A DNA stretch of 64,000 bases from assembly GCA_017465745.1 (NCBI GenBank), contig JAFTVM010000083.1, positions 37,072 through 101,071 on the forward strand, read 5' to 3'. The notes below the pieces were generated by a model. The model saw only the letters and a program-made list of their open reading frames with translations, had not been told where the DNA came from and did no database searches. Source of the stretch: Oscillospiraceae bacterium. GTDB taxonomy: Bacteria; Bacillota; Clostridia; Oscillospirales; Oscillospiraceae. Both the position numbers and the translations under genes were made by a program. Below, one piece after another: positions 27,019 to 35,596 of this stretch (the first letter of the stretch is position 1; every line of letters begins with the position of its first letter).

Positions 27019-29028
27019 TTATGCCTGATCTCTTAGCTGCCGTCGGCAGTCTTCCAATACGTCCGCAATGCTTTCTTTGGTCACGGTAATGACATCCATC
27101 GCCAGCTTCATGGAATTCGAGGGTGGATTCTCGGGATCTTCCATATTGGAAATGGCGATGGAAACCAGGTGATCCGCTTCATCCAGCCACATTTCCAGCG
27201 TATGGGTGTCCATAACCATACCGGAAACACTGACAGGCTCGTTTACCCTTAGGGTGATCCGCGTCATATTTTCATCAGTCTCCATGCTGACATATTCTGA
27301 ACTTTCGTGCCAGGTATACTCAAATGGCCAAATCAGGTGATTCCGGGCAGAATCCGATTCAATGGTCATCCATTTGGAAGTTTGGCTGGCTGTAATCTGA
27401 TTGTAGAGGGTTCCATCCAGATACAGATGCTTATGGGAGCCTGTGCTGGTTTCTGCGATCCGAAGCCAGCTGCCATCATGCAGGTAAAACTGCACTGTGG
27501 TCTCCCTGTCCAGATGACTGTAAATATAGAATTCATTCCGGCCTGTCATATAACAGCTTTCACGGGCCTGCAGTTCCCTCAAGGCTGCCTGGCAGCGCTT
27601 GAGAATATCCTGTTCCTGGATCTGCTGCCCGATTTCTTCCTTCATGCCATCTATTGCATCCTTTTCCTGCTGTGCCGTTCCGGCATCCTCCGTCCCAATC
27701 GTTTCCTTTGCCCCGTCAGATGCCGTCAGCCGGGTCTGGTCCGGCGGCAGCAGCAATTCCAGGGCGTCTTCATAATCCGAGGAAGAAATATTGTAATAGC
27801 GCACTTCCCCGTCGCATTCCACTGCCGCGAACCGGCGGTCATATAATGTAATCTGATAGCCATCGCGAACCGTAAATGCCACCGAGCCCGGTGAAGAGAG
27901 ATCCGCCGGATCCCACCGGCGCCGCCGCCACTGTACATGATCCAGATAAAGCGCCAGCGCATCTCCTTCTGCCATTCCCACATTGATTGAATCTTCATCA
28001 TAGAAGACCGCATGAACCACATCCCGGTCTGCAACCAAGGAGATGGCATTCTCATAATTCAGCAAGGAAAGGTCTGGTTCCTGTTCCGCTGGGTTGGTCA
28101 GGAAACAAACAGCCACAAAGACAATGGCAACCACTGCCATCAGACAGATCCAGAACCGGGGCTTGCGGTAGTTCAGTACCCCCAGGATCCGGGATTTCAC
28201 AGATACCTCGCCAAATGCCACGGGGCATGCGGCAAAGGAGCGATGGCCGGCACTGCAGGCAAGAAGGGCGGCAGAGTAGGCCTTGCGCTGTTCCAAACCA
28301 AAATCTCGCACGGCCCGCTGGTCACATGCCATTTCCAGATCCCGACACATGCAGAAATATGCGATCCATACCAGGGGGTTAAACCAGTGAAGTGCCAGCG
28401 CAGTAAACATCAACAGCTTGAACCAGTGGTCTCCCCTGCGGATGTGCGAGCGCTCATGGTCTACAATATACGTCAGATTTTCCAAACCCATGGGAATATA
28501 GATCCGGGGTGTCCAATATCCAAGCACAAAGGCCGTGTCCAGTCCGGCACATTCATATATATTATCCACCAGCTTCACAGCTTCCCGAACCCGGTGCTTC
28601 AGCCTGACGTAGGCAGCGATGCTGTACAGCATCATTCCAACGGCAACGGCTGCCCAAACGCAGGCTGCAACGTCACCCCAGTGAATTGTCTGATGATGCT
28701 CCCCGGTGACAGCATCATCCCGGATGACGGTCTGAATGCCTTCTCCCTCCGGCAGGATTACATTGTCTGGCACAGCGGGGACCATCGGAGGGATCGGCTC
28801 CGGCGCTTCCTGGGTCTGGATCTGAGGCAGTGGCGTCAAATCCGGCTGGAGACTGAGGCTGCTCTCTATCTGCAGCGGACACAGCAGCCGTACCGCCGCC
28901 AGCAGCCACAGCAGACAAATCATCCACCGGGGAGCCTTCCTCAGAACCAGCCGCAGTACCAGCACCAATGCGATCATGATGCCGCCGTAAAGACTGGCCT
29001 CCAAAACCTTCGTAAAAAGATCGTACAT
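27019..29028 (-). CDS. BlaR1/M56 family membrane metallopeptidase sensor
   Basis: A 669-residue protein with an N-terminal multi-helix domain (first segments about 13-30 and 36-50, others about 122-140 and near 300) and the zinc site HERSH at 191-195 in a cytoplasmic loop, as in BlaR1/MecR1. The C-terminal 350 residues do not look like a penicillin-binding domain (no S-x-x-K block was found); they resemble secreted beta-rich lipoprotein-like domains (HLYLDGTLYNQ, TSKWMTIESDS). It may therefore sense something other than a beta-lactam. It lies 3 bp after the BlaI-like repressor gene, the usual pairing. Confidence 0.85.
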   Translation of the reverse strand: MYDLFTKVLEASLYGGIMIALVLVLRLVLRKAPRWMICLLWLLAAVRLLCPLQIESSLSLQPDLTPLPQIQTQEAPEPIPPMVPAVPDNVILPEGEGIQTVIRDDAVTGEHHQTIHWGDVAACVWAAVAVGMMLYSIAAYVRLKHRVREAVKLVDNIYECAGLDTAFVLGYWTPRIYIPMGLENLTYIVDHERSHIRRGDHWFKLLMFTALALHWFNPLVWIAYFCMCRDLEMACDQRAVRDFGLEQRKAYSAALLACSAGHRSFAACPVAFGEVSVKSRILGVLNYRKPRFWICLMAVVAIVFVAVCFLTNPAEQEPDLSLLNYENAISLVADRDVVHAVFYDEDSINVGMAEGDALALYLDHVQWRRRRWDPADLSSPGSVAFTVRDGYQITLYDRRFAAVECDGEVRYYNISSSDYEDALELLLPPDQTRLTASDGAKETIGTEDAGTAQQEKDAIDGMKEEIGQQIQEQDILKRCQAALRELQARESCYMTGRNEFYIYSHLDRETTVQFYLHDGSWLRIAETSTGSHKHLYLDGTLYNQITASQTSKWMTIESDSARNHLIWPFEYTWHESSEYVSMETDENMTRITLRVNEPVSVSGMVMDTHTLEMWLDEADHLVSIAISNMEDPENPPSNSMKLAMDVITVTKESIADVLEDCRRQLRDQA

Positions 29029-29031
29029 GGG

Positions 29032-29394
29032 TTATCCCTCCTCGTAGCTGTCAATCAGCGCCTGAAGCTGATCCACTTCCTGACGGGTCAGCTTTTTGCT
29101 GCGGGAAAATGCGGCAATGAACGCCGGCAGGCTGCCTTCAAAGGTTTTTTCCACCAGCTCCTCCAGCTGAGATTCCTGCGCCTGCTCCTTGGAGATCAGA
29201 GAGGTGACGATGGTATTCTCGTTTTTCAGCACACCGCGCTCCGCCAGCCGGCGGATCACGGTATAGGTGGTAGCCTTGGACCAGCCCAGCCTCTCCTTGC
29301 ACAGCGCCACCAGCGCGGTGCTGCAGATGGGTTCGTTCTCCCACAGAATCAGGCAGAAGCGGTACTCACTTTCAAAAATCTTAGGTGTTTCCAT
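29032..29394 (-). CDS. BlaI/MecI/CopY family transcriptional repressor
   Basis: A 120-residue winged-helix repressor. It has the family layout: ESEYRFCLILWENEPI, the recognition region WSKATTYTVIRRLAERGVL, and VTSLISKEQAQESQ at the segment usually cut by BlaR1-type proteases, then a dimerisation tail. It probably represses its own operon through the two dyads at 29412-29455. Confidence 0.92.
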   Translation of the reverse strand: METPKIFESEYRFCLILWENEPICSTALVALCKERLGWSKATTYTVIRRLAERGVLKNENTIVTSLISKEQAQESQLEELVEKTFEGSLPAFIAAFSRSKKLTRQEVDQLQALIDSYEEG

Positions 29395-29411
29395 TCGATT
29401 CCCTCCTTTCA

Positions 29412-29467
29412 GTTTAATGCATTAAACCTTGTACTTGAAGTTTAACACGTTAAACCTATTTTGTCAA
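29412..29467 (-). promoter_or_regulatory. Promoter and paired BlaI-type operators
   Basis: The -35 TTGACA (29462-29467) and -10 TAAACT (29439-29444) have a 17-bp spacer. Operator 1, GTTTAACACGTTAAAC (29440-29455), overlaps the -10 and spacer. Operator 2, GTTTAATGCATTAAAC (29412-29427), lies 28 bp downstream before the ribosome binding site. Both share GTTTAA-N4-TTAAAC. The layout is that of an autorepressed bla/mec-type operon. Confidence 0.85.
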
Positions 29468-29603
29468 GAACAACCTGCCCCGAATGGGATGCGGCAGGGA
29501 GGAATTTATCAGATGGTATGCCACCATATCTTTTCCCTTGTGCCTTCCATTGTAGCACACAGGCAGTTATCTGCCGTAATACATACAGCTCAACGCGTTA
29601 TTC

Positions 29604-29634
29604 AGCCCCGGAGATCATCAGCATCTCCGGGGCT
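29604..29634 (-). terminator. Hairpin after the ABC exporter gene
   Basis: A perfect 11-bp stem (29604-29614 with 29624-29634) directly after the ABC exporter stop. The T-rich flank (TTTCTTA) is on the plus-strand side, so it is a weak terminator for the minus-strand gene; it could also block plus-strand transcription. Confidence 0.5.
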
Positions 29635-29637
29635 TTC

Positions 29638-31365
29638 TTACTGGGAAACCGTAAACAGAGAATAGAAGTAGCCCTTCTTCTCCATCAGTTCATTAAAGCT
29701 GCCAGACTCAGTGATGCCGCCATTTCTCAGGGTCAGTACCATGTCGTACCGTTTCAGCAGGTTCTCATCCAGCGTGTGCGTGACAACAATGCGGGTCAAG
29801 TCCTTGAGGTCCAGGATCGCGTTGGAAACCTGGAACGCAGTCTGGGTATCCAGAGCTGCGGTTGCTTCATCCACCAGCAAGACCTGGGATTTTTTCAGCA
29901 GACTCCGGGCAATGGAGATCCTCTGCTTTTCCCCGCCGCTGAGTCCGCTGCCATTCTCACCGCAGAGATAATCTTCGCCACGCGCGGCAATGAGCTTGGA
30001 CAGGCCGGACAGTTCGATGGCACGATCTACTTCCTCTCTGGTGAAGTCGGAGAACATGGTGATGTTATCCCGGATGGATGCGTTGAAGATAAACACATTC
30101 TGCTGTACCATGGACACCATCTCGTACAGGCTTTCGCTGCTGATCTGCTTCAGCTCTGTGTCGTCATAGCAGATAGAGCCTGTATAACCGGAGCTGGATG
30201 CCATCAGCAGATTCAGCAGTGTACTCTTGCCGCTGCCGGAGGCGCCAACGATGGCATAGCTCTTGCCTGCATTGAAGGTAAAGTTCACATCCTGCAATAC
30301 AGGTTTATCCGCCTGGTAACCAAAGGACAGATGATCCACACAGATTCCGCGGTTCACAGTCCGCTTGCTTTCCAGACCTTCTTCACGGACATTATCCTCC
30401 AGCGCATCTGCCAGTTTGTCAATCAGCGCCAAGGATGCTTTGCACTGGGCTATGTACTGCGGAACAGAGCCGATGGGATTGACCACATAGTTCATCAAAT
30501 TCACAAATGCGATCAGGGTACCTGCGGAGATGGCATGACCGTTCAGGGCAAGCGCAATTCCGATGAGAAACACGCCGAACTGTGCAATGGCACCGGCAAT
30601 GACCGCCAGACTCTGTACGATGACGGATATTTTGCGGCGCATGGTCTTGGCTTCGGACACCTCACGCATCCTCTGCGCAAACATGCGGCACATGGCTGCT
30701 TCCGCCCGAAAGGATTTGACCACAGCAAATCCGGCCAAGCTGTCATTCAGCGAGGAAATATAGGCTTCGTTTTTGGCTGATACGATTTTTTCTGCATCCG
30801 CCACCCGATTACCCGCCACAAGTGATACCAGCACCGGAAGAAGAGACAGTACAACACCGATTCCCGTCAGCAGTGGTGAATACCAGAGCATCAGAAGAAA
30901 CGCACCGGAAAAAAGAAAAACATCATCGACCAGCACATTAAACAGGTTGCACAGCACTTCGACTTCAATGCTGTTGGCATCGTTGCTCAGAGCAGAAATA
31001 TAGAAGGAAGTGTTCTCCTTTGAGAATGCGGAGATTTGCTTTTGTGCGATTTTTTGAAAGGCATACTCCTTGTACTGTCCGATTGCCCTTGCGATGAATC
31101 TGGGCTTAGAATGATAGGACAGAAAAAATGCAAAGGCAAAAACCGCCATGCATGCTGCGCACAATACTGTGATCCGTTTCAGGCTGAAGGTGTTGTCTAC
31201 GCCGGTGGCCATATCAATCATAATCTGCATCAGCCAGGAGATCATCAGATTTGCCCCCACGCAGATTACGGTGCTCAGGACACTTGCTATGAAAACAGCC
31301 GTATTTCCTCTAAAGAATTGATAAACATATTCCCATCTGCGTTTTCTGATTCTTCTTTCATCCAT
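29638..31365 (-). CDS. ABC exporter (fused permease-ATPase half-transporter)
   Basis: A 575-residue half-transporter: six membrane segments in residues 20-310, then the ATPase domain with Walker A GASGSGKST, Q-loop VSMVQQNVF, signature LSGGEKQR and Walker B VLLVDEATAALD. It would act as a homodimer. It is preceded by GGAGG. Substrate unknown. The XRE-TPR regulator encoded upstream on the same strand may control it. Confidence 0.92.
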   Translation of the reverse strand: MDERRIRKRRWEYVYQFFRGNTAVFIASVLSTVICVGANLMISWLMQIMIDMATGVDNTFSLKRITVLCAACMAVFAFAFFLSYHSKPRFIARAIGQYKEYAFQKIAQKQISAFSKENTSFYISALSNDANSIEVEVLCNLFNVLVDDVFLFSGAFLLMLWYSPLLTGIGVVLSLLPVLVSLVAGNRVADAEKIVSAKNEAYISSLNDSLAGFAVVKSFRAEAAMCRMFAQRMREVSEAKTMRRKISVIVQSLAVIAGAIAQFGVFLIGIALALNGHAISAGTLIAFVNLMNYVVNPIGSVPQYIAQCKASLALIDKLADALEDNVREEGLESKRTVNRGICVDHLSFGYQADKPVLQDVNFTFNAGKSYAIVGASGSGKSTLLNLLMASSSGYTGSICYDDTELKQISSESLYEMVSMVQQNVFIFNASIRDNITMFSDFTREEVDRAIELSGLSKLIAARGEDYLCGENGSGLSGGEKQRISIARSLLKKSQVLLVDEATAALDTQTAFQVSNAILDLKDLTRIVVTHTLDENLLKRYDMVLTLRNGGITESGSFNELMEKKGYFYSLFTVSQ

Positions 31366-31479
31366 ATTATGTAAACCTCCGTATTTCAGCCATTGTGTTT
31401 ATTGTGCAGCCGGGGGCCGGTTGATGCAAGCAACCATCTTTTGAGTTGGTCCGTTTTTCAAGCCAACCCCCGGTTGAGT

Positions 31480-32550
31480 TTATTCTTCTGCGCAAATCTT
31501 CTCCCAGACGGGACGAAGGTAATTGCCGATTTCTTCATCTGCCAAATGATTCTCGATCACAGACATTGCGGTTTCGCCCATGTCATCATAAGCGGTTGAC
31601 CGTTCGCTTCCGTGGTAGAATTTCATTCCCACCATCGTACGATATTCCGGGCTGGCATCAAATCTGCGGGCAGAATCCCGCGCTTTTGCGAGCCAGTCAT
31701 AGGCCCCTTTCTGATTTCCCCGAAGCGCTTCCATATACGCAAGGATCATACAAAGTCCCACATCCCCACGATCCATCCATGTGACAACCGATGTATCCCG
31801 AATTCCTTTTCCCAATTCATACAGCCACAACGTATATTCTGTAACCTCATCCAGTTTTCCGATGGCGCTGTAGGCGTTTGCATAGCCAACACAAAGGTTG
31901 TACAGTTCATTATAGCAATACACCAGCGCCTCGGACAGATATTTCAGTGCTTCTGCTGCATGATCCTTTTCCTTGGAAAGCAGCAGGCCGATCCGATAAT
32001 TGTTCAGACCTTCAACATTATTCTTCTTGAGCAACTCCACGGCCTTATCATCACGCCCGATATAGCAATAGCACATTGCAATCCGGTTCTGGATTGTCAA
32101 CGAGCTGATTTGTTCGTTTGTATTCTGATCGATCAGAGAAAGCGAATTCCGGTAAAGCTCAATCGCTCTGGGGGCTTTTTCCGGGTCCATCGAGAGAGAA
32201 TAAATCTCCGCGCTGCGGAACACCACATCGAAGCTGTAAGGATACCTCTGCAGTGCTTTCTCCGCAAATTGAATGCCTTCTTCCAGTCGTTTGTCCGTCG
32301 CAAACTGTGACAGCTTTTCTACAGCCTGCCCCATGCTGAGTTTTTGCCAGCTATAATTCAGCATGGCATCCACAGAGGTTTCAAAGAACTCCGCAATATC
32401 CACCAGCATTTCCAGTTCCGGGGTTGCCTTACCCGATTCCCACTTGTGGACTGCGCTTACAGATACACCCAATGCTTCCGCAAGCTTCTCCTGGGTAAAA
32501 CCAGATCCCTTCCGAAGCCTGCGGATACTTTCGCCCAATCTGATCTCCAT
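31480..32550 (-). CDS. XRE family regulator with TPR-like C-terminus
   Basis: A 356-residue regulator. The ATG at 32550 follows AAAGGAG. An N-terminal Cro/CI-type helix-turn-helix (about 5-60; FTQEKLAEALGVSVSAVHKWESG) is followed by helical repeats of TPR type (for example ALQRYPYSFDVVFRSAEIY and ALVYCYNELYNLCVGYANAY). Such proteins often sense a peptide or intracellular signal. No signal peptide gene is seen next to it. The ABC exporter gene lies downstream and may be its target. Confidence 0.88.
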   Translation of the reverse strand: MEIRLGESIRRLRKGSGFTQEKLAEALGVSVSAVHKWESGKATPELEMLVDIAEFFETSVDAMLNYSWQKLSMGQAVEKLSQFATDKRLEEGIQFAEKALQRYPYSFDVVFRSAEIYSLSMDPEKAPRAIELYRNSLSLIDQNTNEQISSLTIQNRIAMCYCYIGRDDKAVELLKKNNVEGLNNYRIGLLLSKEKDHAAEALKYLSEALVYCYNELYNLCVGYANAYSAIGKLDEVTEYTLWLYELGKGIRDTSVVTWMDRGDVGLCMILAYMEALRGNQKGAYDWLAKARDSARRFDASPEYRTMVGMKFYHGSERSTAYDDMGETAMSVIENHLADEEIGNYLRPVWEKICAEE

Positions 32551-32581
32551 ATTCGTTGCTCCTTTCCTGGATGGTGCCTTT

Positions 32582-32609
32582 ATTATAGCACCGCCAATGG
32601 AAAAGTCCA
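32582..32609 (-). promoter_or_regulatory. Probable promoter of the XRE-TPR gene
   Basis: There is a perfect -10 TATAAT (32582-32587) and a -35 TGGACT (32604-32609) with a 16-bp spacer. Just upstream, around 32620-32636, a 9-bp near-direct repeat (AGTAAAGTC/AGTAAAGTA) could be a regulator site. Confidence 0.55.
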
Positions 32610-32653
32610 CGGACTGATAGTAAAGTCAGTAAAGTATTTTTTTGACTGTTGGT

Positions 32654-32692
32654 AAAAATCAAGCGGTCTGGTTTCCCAGGCCGCTTGATTTT
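32654..32692 (-). terminator. Terminator of the methyltransferase gene (bidirectional)
   Basis: A 12-bp outer stem (32655-32666 with 32681-32692) with an inner CTGG/CCAG stem. A-rich DNA on one side and T-rich on the other allow function on both strands. It lies after the methyltransferase stop. Confidence 0.88.
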
Positions 32693-32732
32693 ACTGTCAG
32701 ATCGCCCCAAAGCATCCGTATCGATTTCGTCA

Positions 32733-33362
32733 TCATGGGCATGTCATATTCCGGATCATTAGGATACCCGCACAATGGGAGATCCTATTGAAATGGACTC
32801 CAATGATCTCCTTTGCGATCTCCTCAGCCACAATGTAGAACTCCTCTTCGTCCCATTCTTCACCGCACCGGGCGCGGCAGGTTTCCAGTTCCCCCCGGGC
32901 AGCAAAGGCCACATCGCCGATAAAAATCTTCCCACCAGGATTCAAATGGGTCATGAGTTCTTTCAGGAATACGACCTTCGCTGCGTCATCCAGGTGGTGG
33001 ATGGCGTAGGTGCAAACGATGGCATCGAATTTCTGGTCTTGAAGTTGGGCCGGAAGACCATACGTAAAGTCATGCTGAATGAGTCTGGCAGCGGGCATCT
33101 TCTCCCGTGCGATCTGGATCATCTTCTCTGAAAAATCGATTCCCGTGATGTCATACCCATTTTCATAGAGCTTGCAGGTCAATACACCGGTTCCAAATCC
33201 GATATCCAGTATCCGCTTCCCCTGTCCAGCCCGGATGGAATCATAGATCGTTGACAGTACATTTTTGTAACCCGCAAAGGGATAGGTATTTTCCTCATCG
33301 CTCAGTCCCACACTGCGGTCATAACCGTCAGCCCATAAATCAAAGCCTTTATTATCTAACAT
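32733..33362 (-). CDS. Class I SAM-dependent methyltransferase
   Basis: A 209-residue methyltransferase. The ATG at 33362 has GGAGGG upstream; a longer reading frame upstream has no ribosome binding site. The SAM-binding motif DIGFGTG is at 53-59, followed by the acidic strand end DITGIDFSEKMI and the post-I block DAIVCTYAIHHLDD. Closest in style to the YrrT/UbiE-like small-molecule methyltransferases. Substrate unknown. Confidence 0.88.
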   Translation of the reverse strand: MLDNKGFDLWADGYDRSVGLSDEENTYPFAGYKNVLSTIYDSIRAGQGKRILDIGFGTGVLTCKLYENGYDITGIDFSEKMIQIAREKMPAARLIQHDFTYGLPAQLQDQKFDAIVCTYAIHHLDDAAKVVFLKELMTHLNPGGKIFIGDVAFAARGELETCRARCGEEWDEEEFYIVAEEIAKEIIGVHFNRISHCAGILMIRNMTCP

Positions 33363-33677
33363 ATAACCCTCCAATACAAAAAACGGCGCAAGCAGAAGCT
33401 CACGCCATTCACGTCGGATCGTAGAAAAAGGCATGGCTTCTGCGGCAGCAATCAGCATTGTAATTGTCCATCGCGAAGCCCATCCCGCACTGAAACCTGA
33501 AAATATCTTACCACTCCCGCAAGAGATTGTCAAATCAATGTTCGGTGACAAAACTGTAGCAGAGGCTCTGGGTAATCTTAATCAGAACTTAATGGAATCT
33601 TAACCACCCATGCATTGCATTCACCATCTCCCGGTGCTATCATTGTGAAGTTTAATCCGAACAAGGAGGTGGTCCCC
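33363..33677 (+). promoter_or_regulatory. Divergent intergenic region with 11-bp phased repeats and promoter
   Basis: No gene is seen in this 315-bp gap. Three repeats of the form (T/A)CTTAA start at 33576, 33587 and 33598, exactly 11 bp apart, as in binding sites of OmpR/PhoB-type regulators. They end 11 bp upstream of a promoter with -35 TTGCAT (33615-33620), 17-bp spacer and -10 TATCAT (33638-33643) that reads into the YwaF-type gene. Confidence 0.6.
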
Positions 33678-34514
33678 ATGCATATGATCGGTGCGCTTCT
33701 GGAACTGCTGAATGCTAAAATGGACGTCCCGGAAATGTACGGTTGGTTCCATGTTTTCTTTTTTGTTTTGTCGATTTTTGCCGGGATCGTGCTGTGCAGA
33801 CGGTGCCCAAAGCCGGATGAAGCGTTTATCCGGAAATTGCTGCTGATCATTTCTCTGACAGTGATGGCATTGGAGGTATACAAGCAGATCAATTTCAGCT
33901 TCCGCTATGATGGAGAAACCATCAGTTTTGATTACCAGTGGTACGCCTTCCCCTTCCAGTTCTGCTCCACACCGATGTACATCGGACTTCTGTCAGCAGT
34001 GGCCAGGAACAGGCATCTTCACGAATGTCTCTGTGCTTATCTGGCAACCTACGGCTTCTTTGCCGGGCTTTGCGTCATGTTTTACCCATCCACCGTGTTC
34101 ATCGACACCATTGGCATCAATATCCAGACCATGATCTGCCATGGTTCCATGGTCACGATCGGCATTTACCTGCTATTTTCCGGCTATGTGCAGCAAAAAG
34201 CCGCTACGATCCGCAAAGCACTCCCGGTATTCGCCATACTGGCAGCAATGGCCATGGGAATGAATGAACTGGCCTACCGAACCGGCCTGCTGGAAACAGA
34301 AACCTTCAATATGTTCTTCATCAGCCCTTACTGCGCCCCGGAGTTGCCCGTCTACTCTCTGGTGCAGGGTTTTATTCCCTTCCCCTGGTGTCTACTTTTC
34401 TATGTCGCCGGATTCACGGCAGCAGGCGCATTGGTCCTTTGTCTTGTCAGACTACTGAGCATATTTCTTTTTCATTCGTGCTGTAAAACCAGCATACCTG
34501 TTAAACAAATGTAG
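33678..34514 (+). CDS. YwaF/TMEM164-like integral membrane protein
   Basis: A 278-residue membrane protein with about seven hydrophobic segments. AGGAGG (33664-33669) precedes the ATG at 33678. Motifs of the TIGR02206/YwaF group are visible: WFHVFFFVLSI, WYAFPFQFCSTPMYI, CHGSMVTIGIYLL and NMFFISPYCAPELPVY. Function of the family is unsettled; the buried His/Cys residues suggest a membrane enzyme. It is transcribed alone, from a promoter with phased repeats to a strong terminator. Confidence 0.75.
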   Translation: MHMIGALLELLNAKMDVPEMYGWFHVFFFVLSIFAGIVLCRRCPKPDEAFIRKLLLIISLTVMALEVYKQINFSFRYDGETISFDYQWYAFPFQFCSTPMYIGLLSAVARNRHLHECLCAYLATYGFFAGLCVMFYPSTVFIDTIGINIQTMICHGSMVTIGIYLLFSGYVQQKAATIRKALPVFAILAAMAMGMNELAYRTGLLETETFNMFFISPYCAPELPVYSLVQGFIPFPWCLLFYVAGFTAAGALVLCLVRLLSIFLFHSCCKTSIPVKQM

Positions 34515-34518
34515 AAGC

Positions 34519-34560
34519 AGCCGCAGCCGGAGTGTCATTTCTCCTGCTGCGGCTTTTTTT
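34519..34560 (+). terminator. Terminator of the YwaF-like gene
   Basis: A 9-bp outer stem (34519-34527 with 34546-34554) plus an inner GGAG/CTCC stem, followed by TTTTTT. Confidence 0.9.
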
Positions 34561-34563
34561 AAC

Positions 34564-35111
34564 ATGTTCCAGGGTCACTGCGATGGCGAAACACAAATTG
34601 CGCATACCGTTTCCGGGCGACCAAACAGCGAAAGCCCCCTGAAGCTGGCAACACTGGAGCACAACTATGCCTGCGAGAACCAGCTCATCGACGCCGTCAG
34701 CAAGGGAAAACTTCATCTGGTCACCGCCGTGGCAGCATCCGTATTCAATAACGGCGCACAGCCGCGGCTTGCGGACTCCCTCCGGGACCGGAAAAACAAG
34801 CAGACCATCACCAACGTACAGTATGACCTCACCGCCGATCTGAGCCAGAAAGCCATTGCCGCCAACTGCATGTCGATCCCAGTTATCTGTCCAATCTGTT
34901 CCACAAAGAATGCGGCTGTACTTTGACAGAGTTCGTCAACCGCCAGCGCATCGACCGGGCGGTGCTGGTTCTGAGCAACAGCAAAATAGCCGTTCAGGAC
35001 ATCGCCGCCGAATGCGGCATCCAGGATGTGAATTACTTCATCAAGCGGTTCAAACGACAGACTGGGATGACGCCGAATCAATACGGCGGCAACGAGATAA
35101 AAATCCGATAA
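34564..35111 (+). pseudogene. AraC family regulator, decayed
   Basis: Remains of an AraC-type regulator. The first reading frame (34564-34926) holds a middle part (LEHNYACENQLIDAV, SVFNNGAQPRLADSLRDRKN) and the start of the DNA-binding domain (VQYDLTADLSQKAIAA). Around 34860 the frame shifts: HVDPSYLSNLFHKECGC continues in another frame and leads into TEFVNRQRIDRAV and DVNYFIKRFKRQTGMTPNQY, ending at 35111. A segment between RKNK and VQYDL also seems deleted compared with family members, and the N-terminus is missing. No intact product is expected. Confidence 0.82.
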
Positions 35112-35136
35112 GAAACGCAAATTTTCGAACAGAAAT

Positions 35137-35173
35137 AAAAAATCCGCGGCAACAATCGTTGCTACGGATTTTT
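35137..35173 (-). terminator. Terminator of tRNA-Pro
   Basis: An imperfect hairpin of about 13 bp followed on the minus strand by TTTTTTATTTCT, immediately after the CCA end of the tRNA. Confidence 0.8.
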
Positions 35174-35250
35174 TGGTCCGAGTGACTGGATTCGAACCAG
35201 CGGCCTCTTGAACCCCATTCAAGCGCGATACCAAACTTCGCCACACCCGG
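35174..35250 (-). tRNA. tRNA-Pro(GGG)
   Basis: A 77-nt tRNA read on the minus strand. Acceptor stem CCGGGTG/CACTCGG (one G-U pair), encoded ACCA end, T-loop GGTTCGAATCC, and anticodon stem-loop CTTGA-ATGGGGT-TCAAG with anticodon GGG (codon CCC). It has its own promoter and terminator. Confidence 0.95.
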
Positions 35251-35281
35251 ATATTTTGTTGTGTCGCCTGACGACTTGCTT

Positions 35282-35310
35282 ATATTAGCATATGTATCTC
35301 AAAAAGTCAA
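35282..35310 (-). promoter_or_regulatory. Promoter of tRNA-Pro
   Basis: The -35 TTGACT (35305-35310) and -10 TAATAT (35282-35287) have a 17-bp spacer, about 30 bp upstream of the tRNA 5' end. Confidence 0.85.
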
Positions 35311-35533
35311 GTATTATTTTCAGAATTTTTTTACTTTTTTAGGGGTCCTTGTTGAGCCCTGCATCTGGGCTTGAAACCTGCATCCTACTGACAGGCCTTC
35401 CCCGCCCCATCTGCTATGATATAGCTGCGTCATTCAGGAGAGGTGGCTCAAGCCATTCAATAAACACATTCACCAGATTCCCTTTTCACAGCACATTATA
35501 CCGGCACCGTCAATGCATGAAAAGTGCGGCTCC

Positions 35534-35562
35534 TTGACAAAAAGTTCCCGCTAAATTATACT
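35534..35562 (+). promoter_or_regulatory. Promoter of the two-domain flavoprotein gene
   Basis: A consensus -35 TTGACA (35534-35539) and a -10 TATACT (35557-35562) with a 17-bp spacer. Confidence 0.88.
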
Positions 35563-35596
35563 GAACACATTCATAAACAACAGGAAGGTGCATTCC

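Larger units (their letters stand above)
35251..35596. other. Intergenic region with two divergent promoters
   Basis: There is no gene in this 346-bp gap. The left end holds the tRNA promoter and the right end the promoter of the flavoprotein gene. The middle (35320-35520) shows no supported feature. Confidence 0.6.

Noticed and set aside
31393-31479. A large imperfect inverted repeat (CCGGGGG / CCCCCGG) after the XRE-TPR gene
   Set aside because: The loop of over 40 nt and lack of a T tract make a terminator call too weak.
34713-35246. A minus-strand open frame covering the tRNA-Pro and the AraC remnant
   Set aside because: It runs through a complete tRNA and its terminator and antisense to recognisable AraC sequence, so it is not a gene.
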